Part shown: one piece after another, positions 60,944-64,000 of the stretch
Position numbering within the stretch: position 1 is the stretch's first letter
Layout: the number at the start of each line of letters is the position of its first letter
NCBI RefSeq assembly: GCF_030503435.1
Contig: NZ_JAUKPO010000002.1
Location: 186,001 to 250,000 of the forward strand
From: Rhodocytophaga aerolata
GTDB taxonomy: Bacteria; Bacteroidota; Bacteroidia; Cytophagales; 172606-1
Length of the DNA: 64,000 nucleotides
Reading direction: 5' to 3'
Made by a program: the position numbers and the translations under genes
The notes under the pieces: model-generated
The model's input: the letters and a program-made list of their open reading frames with translations, nothing else
The model's database searches: none
Told to the model about the DNA's origin: nothing

Positions 60944-62272
60944 ATGCTGGAAAAGTTTAAAGCGTATGTACAAGACAAGGAGCTGTTCACTCCCAACGAC
61001 AAAGTTATATTGGCTGTAAGCGGGGGGATCGATTCTGTGGTCATGTGCCACTTATTTCATCAGGCAAATTTTCCTTTTGCTATTGCCCATTGTAACTTTG
61101 GCTTACGGGGCGAAGAATCCGATGAAGATGAATTATTTGTAAAAAAGCTGGCAAAAAAGTATAAAGCCCCTTTCTATAGTGACCATTTTGAGGCGGCTGC
61201 TTTTGCAGAAAAAGAAAAAATATCTATCCAGATGGCTGCCCGTACCTTAAGGTATGAATGGTTCAACCGCTTAGCCGAATCAGAAGGGTATGCCTATATA
61301 GCCACTGCACACCACCTGAACGATAGTGTAGAAACCTTGCTATTAAATATAACCCGGGGCACTGGCATTGCCGGCTTGCATGGCATACAACCAAAAGTAA
61401 ACAGGCTCATCCGCCCCCTCTTGTTTGCCGACAAGGAAGAAATACATGCCTATGTAGTCGAAAATCAATTAGCCTGGCGGGAAGATTCCTCGAATCAATC
61501 TATAAAATACCAACGGAACCTGATTCGCCATGAGGTGATTCCCCTGCTTAAAAAGATTAATCCTTCGCTGGAAAGCACGATGGAGCAAACCATTGAACGG
61601 CTTACCGCCGTTGAACATATATTTCAGGCAGAAGTAGAACGGGTACGGCAGCAAGTAATACGGAAGCAGGGAGACGTGGAATACCTGGATTTTACCTTCC
61701 TGCAGCAGGAAACCGAACCACTAATTAAACTTTATGAATTAATTAAAGAAACCCATTTTTCTTACACCCAGGCTCAGGATATATGGCAGGTACTGGAGGC
61801 TGAGCCAGGCCGGAGGTTTGAATCACCCACCCATACATTGGTAAAAGACCGTACAGAACTTATTATCACCCCCAAGCAGGTACAGCAATTCATCAGTGCT
61901 ACTATAACAGAAAACCAAGATTTTTTTTCTAACGAAAGCCTGGAATTACGCTTTCAAGAGGTATCTGCAAAAAATTTCAGCATTCCTACTGATGCAAATA
62001 TTGCTTGTCTGGATAAACAACTTATACAATTCCCCTTAAAGCTGCGCCAGTGGAAGCAAGGCGACTGGTTTTGTCCGCTAGGGATGAATAAAAAGAAGAA
62101 ATTAAGCGATTTTCTGATAGATGTAAAAATTCCGCTTAACTTGAAAAGCAAGATTTGGGTGCTGACATCCAATGGCTCCATAGTGTGGATTATTGGACAA
62201 CGGATAGATAACCGGTTTAAGATTACGGAGAAAACCGAACATATCTTGCAGATAACTGCCCGAATCAGCTAA
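60944..62272 (+). CDS. tilS: tRNA(Ile)-lysidine synthetase
   Basis: 442 residues. The PP-loop VSGGIDS (25-31) binds ATP. TilS signatures include HCNFGLRGEESDEDE, AARTLRYEWF, TAHHLNDSVETLLLNITRGTG and RNLIRHEVIPLLKKINPSL. It modifies C34 of the CAU anticodon of tRNA-Ile to lysidine, so the tRNA reads AUA. The C-terminal substrate-binding domains follow (about 225-440). Independent single gene, 134 bp after the cox operon. Confidence 0.95.
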   Translation: MLEKFKAYVQDKELFTPNDKVILAVSGGIDSVVMCHLFHQANFPFAIAHCNFGLRGEESDEDELFVKKLAKKYKAPFYSDHFEAAAFAEKEKISIQMAARTLRYEWFNRLAESEGYAYIATAHHLNDSVETLLLNITRGTGIAGLHGIQPKVNRLIRPLLFADKEEIHAYVVENQLAWREDSSNQSIKYQRNLIRHEVIPLLKKINPSLESTMEQTIERLTAVEHIFQAEVERVRQQVIRKQGDVEYLDFTFLQQETEPLIKLYELIKETHFSYTQAQDIWQVLEAEPGRRFESPTHTLVKDRTELIITPKQVQQFISATITENQDFFSNESLELRFQEVSAKNFSIPTDANIACLDKQLIQFPLKLRQWKQGDWFCPLGMNKKKKLSDFLIDVKIPLNLKSKIWVLTSNGSIVWIIGQRIDNRFKITEKTEHILQITARIS

Positions 62273-62340
62273 AGCTTAAACCCTTTGCTGACATATAATT
62301 TTATTGGTAGATAATTAAATCTATATACGATTACTGCTGT

Positions 62341-62871
62341 ATGATTAATCCATTTAAGAAAACATACTCCATCAAAGAGATGAATTTGTTCAGGTTCTTC
62401 TCTAAAAATTATCTGTTTGAAAAGCTGACACAAGAGGAAATGGCTGTTTTTTTTCCGCACCTGCACCTGCGTAATTATACTCGTGGAGAAGCTGTTTTTT
62501 TCAGGAATGACCCGAGCAGAGCTGTGTATATAGTTAAAACCGGCCGGGTAATGATTAATATTGACGTAGCCGACAAATTTGAATTTTTGAAGTTTGCCCG
62601 CCCTTCCGAGTCTTTTGGCAACAATGCGGTGCTGGAAAATAGCCGCCGGGCATACAATGCCGTAGTCGATTCAGATTACTGCGATCTGTATGTACTTCCG
62701 CAGGTGAATATTGTGGAAATATTTGAAGCCAATGTGGTGATACGGGCCAAAATGATTACAGCTCTTTGCGAGTTGTATAACCAACGTACCCTTAACTTGT
62801 TTAAAGCCTACCAATCTACCTTTGGTTTTTTTGATCTTAGCCAGGCATACATGGACGAAATGAATATGTAA
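62341..62871 (+). CDS. Cyclic nucleotide-binding-domain protein without DNA-binding domain
   Basis: 176 residues. A Crp-like beta-barrel (about 25-130) shows LRNYTRGEAVFFRNDPSRAVYIVKTGRVMI and later SFGNNAVLENSRRAYNAVV, the phosphate-binding-cassette position. The usual C-terminal winged helix of Crp/Fnr is absent: the final 45 residues are a helical tail (LCELYNQRTLNLFKAY). The protein is therefore a sensor or adaptor rather than a DNA-binding regulator. It lies between tilS and mdh. Confidence 0.82.
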   Translation: MINPFKKTYSIKEMNLFRFFSKNYLFEKLTQEEMAVFFPHLHLRNYTRGEAVFFRNDPSRAVYIVKTGRVMINIDVADKFEFLKFARPSESFGNNAVLENSRRAYNAVVDSDYCDLYVLPQVNIVEIFEANVVIRAKMITALCELYNQRTLNLFKAYQSTFGFFDLSQAYMDEMNM

Positions 62872-62993
62872 ACTTTTGATTGAAGCAAGAAAACAAGACA
62901 GCACATATATTTTCTATCCCTTGGTTGTTGATAAAATACAACGTATTTCCTTACATAACAGGCTTGCTTAAGGGAAAAACCTTGTCAGGAAGT

Positions 62994-63005
62994 TGGATCG
63001 ATCCA
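62994..63005. promoter_or_regulatory. 12-bp palindrome upstream of mdh
   Basis: TGGATCGATCCA, a perfect palindrome, lies 105 bp before the mdh start in a 239-bp intergenic region. It could be an operator, but a chance palindrome of this size cannot be excluded. Confidence 0.3.
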
Positions 63006-63110
63006 GTAAAAAAATAGCACGATTACCTGACCAGTATTAGCAATTCCGCACGATAACTTATAAATTCGCGCGTGTAAAATGTATTTTGTTCACTAAACTC
63101 GTATACTTAT

Positions 63111-64000
63111 ATGAAAATTACAGTAGTGGGAGCAGGTAATGTGGGTGCTACATGTGCCGACGTCCTCGCTTATAAAGAAATAGGTAACCAGGTAGTATTA
63201 TTAGATATCAAAGAAGGGATTGCCGAAGGAAAAGCCCTGGATATCTGGCAGAAAGCCCCAATCGATTTGTATGATACCCGCACTATAGGCGTAACGAATG
63301 ATTATAGCCGGACAGCCGATTCGGATGTAGTAGTCATTACCTCTGGCTTACCCCGCAAACCAGGGATGAGCCGCGATGATCTTATCTCCACGAATGCTAA
63401 CATTGTGCGTTCGGTTACAGAAAATGTAGTAAAACACTCTCCTAACGCCATCATTATTGTGGTTTCCAATCCACTGGATGTAATGACGTATTGTGCGCAT
63501 ATTACTTCTAAAATGCCCCGTACCAGAGTAATGGGTATGGCAGGTATCCTGGATACAGCCCGTTACAGAGCCTTTCTGGCTGACGAAATTAATTGTTCAC
63601 CAAAAGACATACAAGCCATGCTAATGGGTGGCCATGGCGATACAATGGTACCTTTGCCGCGTTATACTACTGTTGGCGGTATTCCGGTAACTGAACTGGT
63701 TGCCAAAGACAAACTGGATGCCATTGTAAACCGTACCATTAATGGAGGAGGCGAACTGGTAAAACTAATGGGTACTTCTGCCTGGTATGCGCCTGGCTCG
63801 GCTGCCGCACAAATGGTAGAAGCCATTGTAAAAGACCAACGCAGAATATTCCCGGTTTGCTTGAAGCTGGAAGGCGAATACGACATTGATAATTGCTACC
63901 TGGGCGCGCCGGTTGTGTTGGGTAAAAATGGTATCGAAAAAATTATTGAACTTAAGCTGAACGACGAAGAAAAAGCCCTGCTGGAAGTTTCCAGACAGAA
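63111..64000 (+). CDS. mdh: Malate dehydrogenase, 3' end cut by window edge
   Basis: 296 complete codons are visible of an expected 310-312. It interconverts malate and oxaloacetate with NAD in the TCA cycle. The Rossmann motif is VVGAGNVGATCADV at the N-terminus. Substrate and catalytic residues are Arg82 and Arg88 in GLPRKPGMSRDD, Asp148 and Arg151 in GILDTARYRAF, and His175 in MGGHGDTMVPLPR. The ATG at 63111 is the only good start. It belongs to the LDH-like MDH group of Bacteroidetes. The stop lies beyond the window. Confidence 0.96.
   Translation, partial: MKITVVGAGNVGATCADVLAYKEIGNQVVLLDIKEGIAEGKALDIWQKAPIDLYDTRTIGVTNDYSRTADSDVVVITSGLPRKPGMSRDDLISTNANIVRSVTENVVKHSPNAIIIVVSNPLDVMTYCAHITSKMPRTRVMGMAGILDTARYRAFLADEINCSPKDIQAMLMGGHGDTMVPLPRYTTVGGIPVTELVAKDKLDAIVNRTINGGGELVKLMGTSAWYAPGSAAAQMVEAIVKDQRRIFPVCLKLEGEYDIDNCYLGAPVVLGKNGIEKIIELKLNDEEKALLEVSRQ

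Noticed and set aside
1-64000. tRNA, rRNA and CRISPR arrays
   Set aside because: I found no cloverleaf-like stretch, no ribosomal RNA similarity and no regularly spaced direct repeats; a covariance search would settle the tRNA question.

Overview
The window comes from a Bacteroidetes chromosome, most likely order Cytophagales. The grounds are lineage-typical families: a TonB-dependent receptor with an STN domain followed by a DUF4249 lipoprotein and an MG2-domain protein, a type IX secretion sorting domain, DUF3667, DUF4112, a large TamB, LytTR two-component genes, CruF-type carotenoid genes, and few clear Shine-Dalgarno sites with several TTG or GTG starts. I see no rRNA, tRNA, CRISPR array or prophage. 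Gene names rest on reading the protein sequences; no database search was possible.

Layout. 1-726: 3' part of an IS4-type transposase abutting an envelope protein gene (730-2004). 2207-4876: xanthophyll module (family 2 glycosyltransferase, CruF hydratase, CarH-like MerR/B12 regulator). 5280-6678: sigma factor and membrane TPR protein. 6732-16729: esterase, an ADP-ribosylation/crystallin J1-like protein, tamB divergent from tsaD, a DeoR regulator, DUF4406 plus nudK, and a CAT-like acetyltransferase. 17027-20959: HAD hydrolase, aldo/keto reductase, RIC-type di-iron protein, amino-acid permease. 21034-21989: two unknown AT-rich genes.

22032-33659 is a 2-hydroxyacid region: lutC with a malate synthase, a LytS/LytTR two-component system, lutBA, an AT-rich insert carrying a vapBC-type pair, and an LldP/GlcA-type permease. 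The malate synthase beside lutC raises the possibility that glycolate as well as lactate is used. 33955-37966 holds a Tat-exported glycoside hydrolase-like protein, an unknown protein and a D-2-hydroxyacid dehydrogenase.

38270-45110 is an outer-membrane gene set: STN TonB-dependent receptor, DUF4249 lipoprotein, MG2/plug protein and a secreted TonB C-terminal-domain protein. 45293-53744 carries DUF4112, a T9SS cargo protein, an M20 amidohydrolase, TerB-like, DUF3667, FRG-domain and small membrane proteins, and an ABC-F ATPase. 54162-60809 is a cox-type molybdenum hydroxylase operon (coxG, S, L, M, D, E) whose large subunit carries the form II motif AYRGAGR. The window closes with tilS, a cyclic-nucleotide-binding protein and the first 296 codons of mdh.

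The most novel signal is a dispersed element of about 120-130 bp in three copies (27473-27590 +, 33767-33898 -, 57562-57678 +). It has two nested inverted repeats, with a compensatory pair change between copies in each, which suggests a structured RNA or structured mobile repeat. One copy lies inside the cox operon, between coxL and coxM.
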